Part shown: positions 1 to 6,874 of the stretch, in pieces
Layout: every line of letters starts with the position of its first letter
How positions within the stretch are numbered: position 1 is the stretch's first letter
Assembly (NCBI GenBank): GCA_003557505.1
Contig: PWOH01000020.1
Location: 1 to 34,157 of the forward strand
Length of the DNA stretch: 34,157 bases
Origin: Mollicutes bacterium
GTDB lineage: Bacteria; Bacillota_I; Bacilli_A; Izemoplasmatales; Izemoplasmataceae
Direction of reading: 5' to 3'
Program-made: the position numbers and the translations under genes
The notes under the pieces: model-generated
The model's database searches: none
Told to the model about the DNA's origin: nothing
What the model saw: the letters and a program-made list of their open reading frames with translations, nothing else

Positions 1-345
1 CTGTATAATGTGATGTTTACAAAAAGCTTGAATGAACACTTAGACAATACTTCAATCAAAGCCTATGCGGTACACCCTGGTGTAGTATCAACAGAAATCG
101 GCACGAAAAACACGTCAAAACTTTATGCGGCGATGTGGAAACTTTATACAAAACGTGGTATGAAGCCAGAAGAAGCTACTCAAACGTATCTTGATTTAAT
201 GTATGGAACCATTGAAACCAATAAGCATTTTTACTTTTATAAATCTCAACCGCATTTACCGAATGAAAACCATTTTACCACTCAAGATCGTAAATTATTG
301 TGGAATTATTCATTAAATTTACTCAAAGAAAAAAGTGCATCCTGA
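1..345 (+). CDS. short-chain dehydrogenase/reductase, C-terminal part (5' end cut by window)
   Basis: The frame is open from base 1 and ends in TGA at 343-345, giving 114 visible residues. The first residues (LYNVMFTKSLNEHL) align with the helix that follows the YxxxK active-site motif of SDR enzymes of the retinol dehydrogenase-like group. About 20 residues later comes HPGVVSTEIG, the typical SDR segment after strand 6. The Rossmann nucleotide-binding part and the catalytic Tyr/Lys lie upstream of the window, so cofactor and substrate cannot be judged. A GTG at position 10 could be read as a start, but it falls inside the conserved fold and is not the true start. The gene converges on the anti-sigma gene and shares a hairpin terminator with it. 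Confidence 0.8.
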   Translation: MYNVMFTKSLNEHLDNTSIKAYAVHPGVVSTEIGTKNTSKLYAAMWKLYTKRGMKPEEATQTYLDLMYGTIETNKHFYFYKSQPHLPNENHFTTQDRKLLWNYSLNLLKEKSAS

Positions 346-364
346 TTTGTATCGGGATGCACTT
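331..364. terminator. shared terminator between convergent genes
   Basis: A 14-bp stem (arms 333-346 and 351-364, one G-U pair) encloses a 4-base loop. On the minus strand the stem is followed by six T, so it looks strongest for the sigma/anti-sigma operon. On the plus strand it is followed only by TAATATTTATT. The left arm overlaps the last codons of the SDR gene. Confidence 0.8.
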
Positions 365-370
365 TAATAT

Positions 371-1162
371 TTATTGACGGCCCCCAGGCGGATTGATAGG
401 GGGGGTGCCGTTATCGTCGAATGGGTGTCGACGGGGGCCGTGGTTTTGGCGTGGTGGGAAAGAATCTGATAGTTGCATAAGGTCTCTCATCGAGTATTCG
501 AGAAGTTCTTCGAAAGTGTACTCATCGGTTTCTGAGAGAATGTTTCCAATGATTCGCGCTTGCATAATCCCAATATCATAGTCTCTAACAATATCGAGTT
601 CAGTTTCAGTTGGCATGCCACCGATGCCACGTGCCATCTCAAAGCCTAATGCTCTTTCGTTTTTGACACGGTTTAATTTATCTTCAAGCAAATCAAGGTG
701 GCGTTGTTGAAGTTCAGCATTTTCACTAACAACATCGTAAAGTAACATTTGTTCATCTGCATTGATCATGCCAAGTTCTAGAGCTTCATCAATAATGATG
801 TCGATGGCTTCTTCAAATGGTTTACCTTCTAAGTCTCCTGTGTTTTCCTTCAGTGCTTCACCATCGTCATTGAGTGCGGTGAACGCAGTAATCATATCGT
901 TATCATCCATGCTGAGTTGAAAAGAAGGATTGACTTCAAAGTAAAGAGCACTAACGTTATTATTTTGTAGTGGCAATACCATGAACAATGCGAATAATAT
1001 AACCGCTGCACTTAATCCATAGGATAATTTTTTAAATGGGAAATTAAACGCACGTTGTTGTCGACGTTCAGCCAAAAACGATTGATAAGTTGTAGTCGCT
1101 TTAATGTCATCTCGTAAATCAGGAACATTATTTCTAGCGGCTTTTTTAAGTTCTTTTTTCAT
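371..1162 (-). CDS. RsgI-like transmembrane anti-sigma factor
   Basis: 263 residues. The N-terminal basic cytoplasmic part (about 1-46) is followed by one membrane helix (about 48-66). The outside domain opens with VNPS (Asn78-Pro79-Ser80) and ALNDDGEAL, the pattern of the RsgI middle domain. In RsgI proteins of SigI systems the Asn-Pro bond at this place is known to self-cleave, which starts regulated release of the sigma factor. The C-terminus (about 235-263) is a Pro/Gly/Arg-rich tail in place of the carbohydrate-binding modules of clostridial RsgI proteins. Start ATG at 1160-1162 overlaps the sigma stop in an ATGA, so translation is probably coupled. By neighbourhood it inhibits the sigma factor encoded just upstream. 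The family assignment is firm; the signal it senses is unknown. Confidence 0.8.
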   Translation of the reverse strand: MKKELKKAARNNVPDLRDDIKATTTYQSFLAERRQQRAFNFPFKKLSYGLSAAVILFALFMVLPLQNNNVSALYFEVNPSFQLSMDDNDMITAFTALNDDGEALKENTGDLEGKPFEEAIDIIIDEALELGMINADEQMLLYDVVSENAELQQRHLDLLEDKLNRVKNERALGFEMARGIGGMPTETELDIVRDYDIGIMQARIIGNILSETDEYTFEELLEYSMRDLMQLSDSFPPRQNHGPRRHPFDDNGTPPINPPGGRQ

Positions 1163-1683
1163 GATACACCATCCTTTCTTTTAAGCGCTTTAAGCGCTTT
1201 TTGATATTTCCAAAGTACAGTACCTAGTGGAATATTCATTGATTGCGCAATAACTTTGTGCGTTTCTTCATAGATTGTATGTCGAACAACAATTTCTTTC
1301 TCATCATCGGGTAAAGAGTGTAAGAGCTGATTGAGATAGTATTTGGTTTCACTGTTATCATCGACGGATTCAAATAAATATTCATTGTCCATTTGATCGA
1401 CGTGATTGGTTTTTTGTCTGCGTTTATATTCGTTTAATGCCAAGTTTTTGGCTATGGTTTTCATCCATGCTCTGAATCCAGCATCATATTTATACTGATC
1501 GAGACTTTTAATCATGCGTATATAAGTCTCTTGCATAATGTCTTCACTCAGCGATTCATCTTTAAGTACCGATAAAACCGTATAGTAAACGACTGTCTTT
1601 GTTTCTTCATATATAATGTCAAAAGCGTCTTCTTTACCCATAGAGAAGGCTTTGACATGTTTGTCTAAGCGTTTATTATTCAT
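1159..1683 (-). CDS. ECF-type RNA polymerase sigma factor
   Basis: 174 residues, the usual ECF length. Region sigma-2 spans about residues 15-85 (AFDIIYEE, then SEDIMQETYIRM and FRAWMKTIAKN, with NEYKRR at its end). Region sigma-4 spans about 118-170 (LPDDEKEIV and a helix-turn-helix around HKVIAQSMNIPLGTV). The start is ATG at 1683, because GGGAGG lies four bases upstream; a GTG at 1695 would place that Shine-Dalgarno inside the gene. It overlaps the anti-sigma gene by four bases. It presumably directs transcription of a small regulon, often including its own operon. A long inverted repeat lies just upstream (1702-1736). Confidence 0.88.
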   Translation of the reverse strand: MNNKRLDKHVKAFSMGKEDAFDIIYEETKTVVYYTVLSVLKDESLSEDIMQETYIRMIKSLDQYKYDAGFRAWMKTIAKNLALNEYKRRQKTNHVDQMDNEYLFESVDDNSETKYYLNQLLHSLPDDEKEIVVRHTIYEETHKVIAQSMNIPLGTVLWKYQKALKALKRKDGVS

Positions 1684-1701
1684 GGTGCCTCCCACCTATT
1701 C

Positions 1702-1736
1702 ACCAATTAAACAAATCAAGTGAGTGTTTTATTGGT
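1702..1736. promoter_or_regulatory. long inverted repeat upstream of the sigma operon
   Basis: Two 12-base arms (1702-1713 and 1725-1736, ACCAATTAAACA against the complement of TGTTTTATTGGT) differ at one position and enclose 11 bases. It sits between the divergent sigma and methyltransferase genes, about 18 bases before the sigma start codon on the minus strand. It could be a protein operator or a hairpin in the 5' leader of the sigma mRNA. No T run follows it on the minus strand. Confidence 0.5.
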
Positions 1737-1773
1737 AAAAGTTTTAATTTTTTTATAATAATAACCATGCAAA

Positions 1774-1782
1774 TGTTATGAT
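1774..1782 (+). promoter_or_regulatory. extended -10 element before the methyltransferase gene
   Basis: TGT followed by TATGAT forms an extended -10 box. It predicts a transcript start near 1789, about 15 bases before the chosen start codon. No convincing -35 box stands at 16-18 bases. Confidence 0.45.
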
Positions 1783-1803
1783 AGTCTTGAAAGGATGAGT
1801 TAT

Positions 1804-2934
1804 ATGTTGAAATGTGTTGCGATTACCCCGTTTGGTATTGAAAGCGTTGCGAAACGAGAAATGATGGAGTTAGGTTTTGAAATCACTCAAGTCAGTGATG
1901 GACGGGTTTATTTTACCACAGATGCCAGTGGTGTTATACAGGCGAATTTATATTTAAGAACGGTTGAAAGAATCTTTTTAATTGTCAAAACACAAGAAGT
2001 ACACAGTTTTGATAATCTTTTTGATTGGGTCGCTTCACTCTCATATAGAAATCTCGTTGATCCCGAAGGGCAATTCATTATCAACGCACAGTCAAAAAAC
2101 TCTGATTTATATAGTTTGCGTGACATCCAGAAGATTACCAAAAAAGCGTTGATTGAAGCGTTAAAAAAAGATTTTAATCGCACAACGTTTACTGAAAGCG
2201 GAAAACGGTATGACTTTTTAGTCTACATTCAAAACAATATCGCAGAGTTGTTGTTAGATACTTCAGGTGAAGCGCTGCATAAACGTGGATATCGTGAACG
2301 AACAACGGCGGCGCCCATTAAAGAAACGTTAGCGGCGGCGATGGTGTTATTGAGTTTTTATGATGCCTCAAGAACTTTAATCGATCCTTTTTGCGGTTCC
2401 GGGACGATTCCGATTGAAGCAGCGATGATAGCGAAAAATATTGCGCCCGGATTAAATCGTAACTTTGCGTTTGAATATATTCCTTTGTTTCAAGGACCAA
2501 TGTATAAACAAGAAAAACGGAAGGCCTTAGAAGCGATTGATCAGGATGTCTCACTTTCTATTGAAGCGTCCGATGTTGATATGGTCGCGGTTGAAATCGC
2601 CAAAGAGAACGCCTATAATGCCGGTGTCGATGATATGATTACATTTAAAACAGCGGATTTCCGGTATTTGATGTGGGATACGCCCTATAGTGTCGTCGTT
2701 ACTAATCCGCCTTATGGGAAAAGAATTGGTGAAGATAAATCCCTTGATCCGCTTTATAATGATCTTGGAAAAGTCGTCAAACAATACAATTCGCATTCAT
2801 TTTATATTTTGACGCCCTTTAATGGCTTTGAAAAAAAAGTCGGCAAGAAAGCTTCAAAAACACGTGTCTTATTCAACGGGAGAATCAAGACAAGATTTTA
2901 CCAATATTTCGGTCCAAAACCTCCAATAAAATAA
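1804..2934 (+). CDS. ypsC: class I SAM-dependent rRNA methyltransferase (YpsC/RlmL type)
   Basis: 376 residues from the chosen start. The N-terminal THUMP-containing RNA-binding part (about 1-165) opens with AITPFGIESVAKREM, typical of the RlmL/YpsC family. The Rossmann methyltransferase part carries DPFCGSG (194-200) for SAM binding and the catalytic NPPY (301-304) of N-methylating enzymes. The E. coli homologue methylates the N2 of a 23S rRNA guanine; the exact target here is inferred. Start ATG at 1804 is preferred over the in-frame ATG at 1795, since AGGA ends eight bases before 1804 but overlaps 1795. It is transcribed alone, divergent from the sigma operon. Confidence 0.88.
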   Translation: MLKCVAITPFGIESVAKREMMELGFEITQVSDGRVYFTTDASGVIQANLYLRTVERIFLIVKTQEVHSFDNLFDWVASLSYRNLVDPEGQFIINAQSKNSDLYSLRDIQKITKKALIEALKKDFNRTTFTESGKRYDFLVYIQNNIAELLLDTSGEALHKRGYRERTTAAPIKETLAAAMVLLSFYDASRTLIDPFCGSGTIPIEAAMIAKNIAPGLNRNFAFEYIPLFQGPMYKQEKRKALEAIDQDVSLSIEASDVDMVAVEIAKENAYNAGVDDMITFKTADFRYLMWDTPYSVVVTNPPYGKRIGEDKSLDPLYNDLGKVVKQYNSHSFYILTPFNGFEKKVGKKASKTRVLFNGRIKTRFYQYFGPKPPIK

Positions 2935-2967
2935 AAAGCAAAAGATGCTTTTAAAAATATGACAATG

Positions 2968-2976
2968 TGTTATAAT
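2968..2976 (+). promoter_or_regulatory. extended -10 promoter of the MATE gene
   Basis: TGT precedes a perfect TATAAT at 2971-2976. Only weak -35 candidates exist (around 2949-2954). The predicted start near 2983 leaves a leader of about 10 bases, which argues for the ATG at 2993. Confidence 0.55.
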
Positions 2977-2992
2977 CTCTTTGGTGAGAACA

Positions 2993-4450
2993 ATGACTAC
3001 AGATGAAAAGAAACGGTATTTAATTTTAAAAGATCCAAATATCTATAAGGGCTTAATTCTTTTAGCCCTTCCTTTAATGTTAAATAATCTTATAAAAACA
3101 TTGCACGATATCGTGGATATGTTTTTTGTTACATTTACTGATGGTGCGACTTCTTCACAAGCGGTTGCTTCTATTCAATTGACATTTCCAGTGATTTTCA
3201 CGTTTTTGTCACTCGGAATGGGGTTATCTATTGCGGGGACAGCGTTGATTTCACAAGCCATCGGTGCGGCGAAGTATGACACGGGCAAGAAGTATGCCGG
3301 ACAACTATTGTTGGTCGCGATTATTGCGGGGGTAATCTTGAATGTGCTGGCTTTTATTTCGGCCCCTTTTATTATGCGTTGGATGGGGGCGCAAGGCTTC
3401 GTCTATGAAAACAGTGTGTCCTATTTACGGATTCGTGCTTTTGAACTACCGTTTTTATTTTCCTTTTTTGCTTACCTAGGTATTCGCCAAGCCAGTGGAG
3501 ACACATTAAGTCCGGTGTTGGTCAGTGGTAGTGCCATTATTTTAAACATAATTTTGTCACCAATATTTATTATTGTATTAAATCTTGGTGTTCCAGGCGC
3601 TGCCTATGCAACCTTGATTTCACACGGTTTAATTATGCCGATTGGTATCATTAGATTATTTTTTGCCAAAGATGGCATTCGGTTAAATATTAAAGTGATT
3701 ATAGGCTCAACAATGATGAGTTTATCCGAAAGGATAACTATCATCAGAAAAATCATCAAAACGGCGATTCCGGCTTCTGTGGGACAGGCGATAACAGCCA
3801 TTGGCTTTGGCGTAATGAACGGGGTTATCTATTCGTTTGGTGAAGAGACGGTAGCCGCATTTGGGGTTGGGAATCGTCTGTTGTCGATGGTATTACACCC
3901 TGTCATGGCGATGGGGGCGATTTTATCGGCGTATATCGGTCAAAATATTGGGGCACTCAATCCATCACGTGCCAAAGAGACGTTTCGTAAATGTATGACA
4001 TTATCCGTTGGTATAATGATTGTGGGGGCGAGTGGTATCCTGGTCATTCGTGAACCCTTGGCGGCACTATTTATGGGCGATGACCCTGTAGCGCTGCAGT
4101 TGACTGTCGATTATATGTTCTTTATATTAATTGGTCTACCGCTGATGGCTATTTTTCAAACATTTATAGGGACCTATAATGGGACAGGGAATACCCATTT
4201 TACAATGATTTTATCAATTACTAGATTGTGGGTTATCCGGATACCGTTGGTATTGTTAATGGCTTATTTATTACCGGGTAGAGGTTCACGGGTTATTTGG
4301 GAGGCGATGCTTATCTCCAACTTGTTGATTGCATTTTTAGGATTTGTTTTGTATTTACGCATCGACTTTCAGCCTAAGATTGAGGTTAAAAAACCACCCA
4401 AGAAGAAAGCTGTTTCACCCACCCCCCAACCTTCGCTTAAAACTTCATAA
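2993..4450 (+). CDS. MATE family multidrug exporter
   Basis: 485 residues with about 12 hydrophobic helices in two similar halves, the standard MATE size and topology. The opening DPNIYKGLILLALPLMLNNL and later GNTHFTMILSITRLWVIRIP are characteristic of the DinF/NorM-like branch common in Bacillota. Such proteins expel cationic drugs or metabolites using a Na+ or H+ gradient; the substrate here cannot be read. ATG at 2993 follows GGTGAG at 2983-2988. The in-frame TTG at 2981 would lie at the predicted transcript start. The C-terminal tail after the last helix is a Lys/Pro-rich cytoplasmic stretch. It stands as a single transcription unit with its own terminator. Confidence 0.9.
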   Translation: MTTDEKKRYLILKDPNIYKGLILLALPLMLNNLIKTLHDIVDMFFVTFTDGATSSQAVASIQLTFPVIFTFLSLGMGLSIAGTALISQAIGAAKYDTGKKYAGQLLLVAIIAGVILNVLAFISAPFIMRWMGAQGFVYENSVSYLRIRAFELPFLFSFFAYLGIRQASGDTLSPVLVSGSAIILNIILSPIFIIVLNLGVPGAAYATLISHGLIMPIGIIRLFFAKDGIRLNIKVIIGSTMMSLSERITIIRKIIKTAIPASVGQAITAIGFGVMNGVIYSFGEETVAAFGVGNRLLSMVLHPVMAMGAILSAYIGQNIGALNPSRAKETFRKCMTLSVGIMIVGASGILVIREPLAALFMGDDPVALQLTVDYMFFILIGLPLMAIFQTFIGTYNGTGNTHFTMILSITRLWVIRIPLVLLMAYLLPGRGSRVIWEAMLISNLLIAFLGFVLYLRIDFQPKIEVKKPPKKKAVSPTPQPSLKTS

Positions 4451-4478
4451 AACCGCATATTGCGGTTTTATTTTTTTG
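4449..4478 (+). terminator. terminator of the MATE gene
   Basis: A 9-bp perfect stem (4449-4457 with 4461-4469, AAAACCGCA) has a 3-base loop and is followed by A and seven T. The left arm begins within the stop codon. Confidence 0.92.
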
Positions 4479-4528
4479 TAAAAAGTAAAAAACTTATCTT
4501 AAGTGAATTATTAGGATGAGGTGATGAT

Positions 4529-6340
4529 ATGAAAATTAAATATGCATTGTTGGGACTTATGTTTATCTCCATATTTAGCTTGTCTCTAAGTGCGAAAGAC
4601 ACAGAACCAAGTGGGGTAAACATTTTAAACCCTGCCTATTTACAAGTCAGTGAAGCACAAAACATTGTGCGTACAAAAATGCCTATTCCCCTTGAGGAGG
4701 ACAGTGCTTACAGTTTTGCGGTTACCAATTACCATGCAGAATCATTACGTATTTGGCTAGATGGTACGGAGATTGTTTATGAAGATGATCTTGAGAATGT
4801 AGAAATTTGTGATGACGAGACAAACTACATTCTTTGTACGTTTGATGCCACGGACAAAGAGTATTTTGAATTTGAAATCAGTGGGGGTGACATTGCCAGA
4901 GCGTATATCCTATTAGATGAGGTCTTTATGTTACAAGAAGGATCAACGGTTGACTGGTATGAACCGTTTGAACCATTGAATGAAAGTGAGCCGGTTATAA
5001 CGGGAGGTTCGATTTACTTAGACTACCGTGAACCGGTGAATTTATGGGACTTCATCGGTGATAAGATTACGGCATACGACGATATTGATGGTGATTTAAC
5101 GGACGACATTATTATCGTCAACGATACGTACAAGGAATCACCGGCTACGGTGGGGGAGTATGAAGTTATCTATGAAGTGACTGACAGTGCGGGCAATGTT
5201 GGTCAGTTGGTATTGGATGTCTTTGTGTTGGATCAAGTGCCACCAACAATATCAGGTCCGTCAATAATAAATGTAGATGTGGATGATCCCTTGGATATTG
5301 TAACTATCGTTGATAATGCGTTTAGTTTTTATGACGATCACGACGGGCCCATATCGGATTATGAAATCTTACAAGATGAATATAGTGATTCAATGTCAAC
5401 GACCGGGTCTTATACAGTCGAGTTACGCATTGCTGACAGTAGTGGAAATCCTGCGGAAAAGACATTTGACATCAATGTCCGCGATACCGTTGCGCCTGAA
5501 ATTACTGGACCTAATAAAATCACGATGAAATTAAGTGAGCCATATCAAGATTTAAGTGAAATTCTTAATTACTACACGGTGAGTGATAACTACACTAATG
5601 TCAGTGATATGGAATTAGTCATTACTGATTTTGAAGGACCGAACTCACTAGATGTTACCGGTCAATATGCGATTGGGTTGGAAGTCAGTGATTGTAGTGG
5701 AAATAAAACACAAAAAATCATTGAGTTAGATATCATTGATGATGTTCCACCAATCCTTGAAGGAGAGTCCCATATTCAACTATCGTATACGGAAACATTC
5801 GATGTAGACGCCTACATTGCATCCATGCAAGTCAGCGATAACCATGATGCGTTAAGTGTTGATGATATTGTGATGGTTGAATCGAATTATGAACCTTCAG
5901 ACAATGAAGTTGGTCGCTATAATAAAGTGTTTATGATTGAAGATTATTCCGGCAATACAACAACCTTCACGCTAATTATAGATACCATTGATGATATTGC
6001 GCCTTACTTTATCATGGAAGAGCCAATCATTGTCGCTCCAAGTGTCACTTTAAGTCAAGAAGAAGTTTTTACACATTTGTTAAATGATGAAGCTGTGGCA
6101 GCGTTTACGCCAACTTCAATGACACTGATCAATGATGAGTATAGTGACCATAAAACAATACCTGGAACTTATGAATATCATGTTCTATTGAGCAACGATG
6201 ACGGTGAAACCATGGAATATGCAACGTTAATTACTGTAAGAGAAACCGATGAATCTTTAAATCGCACTATCCCACTAATCGCTGGGTTTGGCGGATTAAT
6301 CATCATCACATCTTTACTTATCATAAAGCGTCGCAAGTAA
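4529..6340 (+). CDS. membrane-anchored surface protein with five Ig-like (DUF5011-type) domains
   Basis: 603 residues with a very strong SD (GAGGTGATGAT) before the ATG. Residues 1-22 are a signal peptide. Residues about 28-150 form a beta-rich module ending in LQEGSTVDWYEPFEPL, which resembles the carbohydrate-binding-like modules of phage tail and surface proteins. About five Ig-like repeats follow (155-236, 237-320, 321-404, 405-488, 489-572), with landmarks such as DDIDGDLTD, YEVTDSAGN, VPPTISGP and ADSSGN. Residues about 578-599 are a C-terminal helix followed by KRRK, which anchors the protein in the membrane with the repeats outside. The protein is very acidic. A role in adhesion or in binding a surface polymer is inferred. 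No catalytic motif was seen, and no LPXTG-type sorting signal. Confidence 0.85.
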   Translation: MKIKYALLGLMFISIFSLSLSAKDTEPSGVNILNPAYLQVSEAQNIVRTKMPIPLEEDSAYSFAVTNYHAESLRIWLDGTEIVYEDDLENVEICDDETNYILCTFDATDKEYFEFEISGGDIARAYILLDEVFMLQEGSTVDWYEPFEPLNESEPVITGGSIYLDYREPVNLWDFIGDKITAYDDIDGDLTDDIIIVNDTYKESPATVGEYEVIYEVTDSAGNVGQLVLDVFVLDQVPPTISGPSIINVDVDDPLDIVTIVDNAFSFYDDHDGPISDYEILQDEYSDSMSTTGSYTVELRIADSSGNPAEKTFDINVRDTVAPEITGPNKITMKLSEPYQDLSEILNYYTVSDNYTNVSDMELVITDFEGPNSLDVTGQYAIGLEVSDCSGNKTQKIIELDIIDDVPPILEGESHIQLSYTETFDVDAYIASMQVSDNHDALSVDDIVMVESNYEPSDNEVGRYNKVFMIEDYSGNTTTFTLIIDTIDDIAPYFIMEEPIIVAPSVTLSQEEVFTHLLNDEAVAAFTPTSMTLINDEYSDHKTIPGTYEYHVLLSNDDGETMEYATLITVRETDESLNRTIPLIAGFGGLIIITSLLIIKRRK

Positions 6341-6344
6341 ATTT

Positions 6345-6377
6345 AAAGACTGTGAATACCTTTTCACAGTCTTTTTT
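6345..6377 (+). terminator. terminator of the surface protein gene
   Basis: A 12-bp stem (6345-6356 with 6363-6374) encloses a 6-base loop; the stem runs directly into six T. Confidence 0.9.
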
Positions 6378-6388
6378 ATGTTTGGCTA

Positions 6389-6416
6389 TTGACAATTTGT
6401 CATAAAATAATATAAT
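6389..6416 (+). promoter_or_regulatory. promoter of the marR-ABC operon
   Basis: A perfect TTGACA (6389-6394) and a perfect TATAAT (6411-6416) are separated by 16 bases. This is the best consensus promoter in the window and suits an operon held down by a repressor. The predicted start is near 6423, inside the palindrome at 6419-6433. Confidence 0.85.
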
Positions 6417-6418
6417 TA

Positions 6419-6433
6419 TTAGGTAAAGCCTAA
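6419..6433. promoter_or_regulatory. probable MarR operator
   Basis: TTAGG and CCTAA form a perfect inverted repeat with a 5-base spacer, located at the predicted transcript start right after the -10 box. The position fits a repressor site for the MarR protein encoded 20 bases downstream. Binding is inferred. Confidence 0.5.
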
Positions 6434-6452
6434 CTAACTATGGGGTGGGACG

Positions 6453-6872
6453 ATGGAAAAAGAAATATTCAGGGAATCTTTCAATGCCTTTTTAAAGCTA
6501 TATTTCGATAGTTGTAAAGAGGTATATGAAGAACTTGATTTAAAAGGATTAAAAGAACGTCATTTCAAGTATCTTAAAGAGATTGACAAAAATGGCTCAG
6601 TTACAATGAGTGAGCTCGCAGATACATTTGAACTCTCAAAACCGACGGTTGCGGAAATGTTAAAGAAATTTGAAGACACAGGGGTCATTAAGCGGCAACG
6701 TTGTGATGACGATGCTCGTGTTATTAATATTACATTAACAGAACGCGGAAAAATCCTTGCAAAAACGAATCGCTTGGAAAGTGATCGCGCAATAGATAAA
6801 ATCTTTGCGCTACTAAGCGGAGAAGAGCTCGATGAACTCAAAACATTATTTGACAAGATAGGTAAGGTGTAA
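6453..6872 (+). CDS. MarR family transcriptional regulator
   Basis: 139 residues, the normal MarR size. The winged helix-turn-helix lies at about 49-95: MSELADTFELSKPTVAEML is the recognition part and DDDAR (85-89) the wing with the usual Asp/Arg pair, followed by the LTERG strand. The short, helical N- and C-termini would form the dimer interface. The start ATG follows GGGGTGGGACG. It is the first gene of an operon with ABC pair 1, only two bases before the next start codon. It most likely represses that operon and is released when a small molecule binds. Confidence 0.9.
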   Translation: MEKEIFRESFNAFLKLYFDSCKEVYEELDLKGLKERHFKYLKEIDKNGSVTMSELADTFELSKPTVAEMLKKFEDTGVIKRQRCDDDARVINITLTERGKILAKTNRLESDRAIDKIFALLSGEELDELKTLFDKIGKV

Positions 6873-6874
6873 TT

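Noticed and set aside
2932-2953. Small hairpin AAAAGCA/TGCTTTT after the methyltransferase gene
   Set aside because: Only seven mostly A-T pairs and no T run follows, so I could not call it a terminator.
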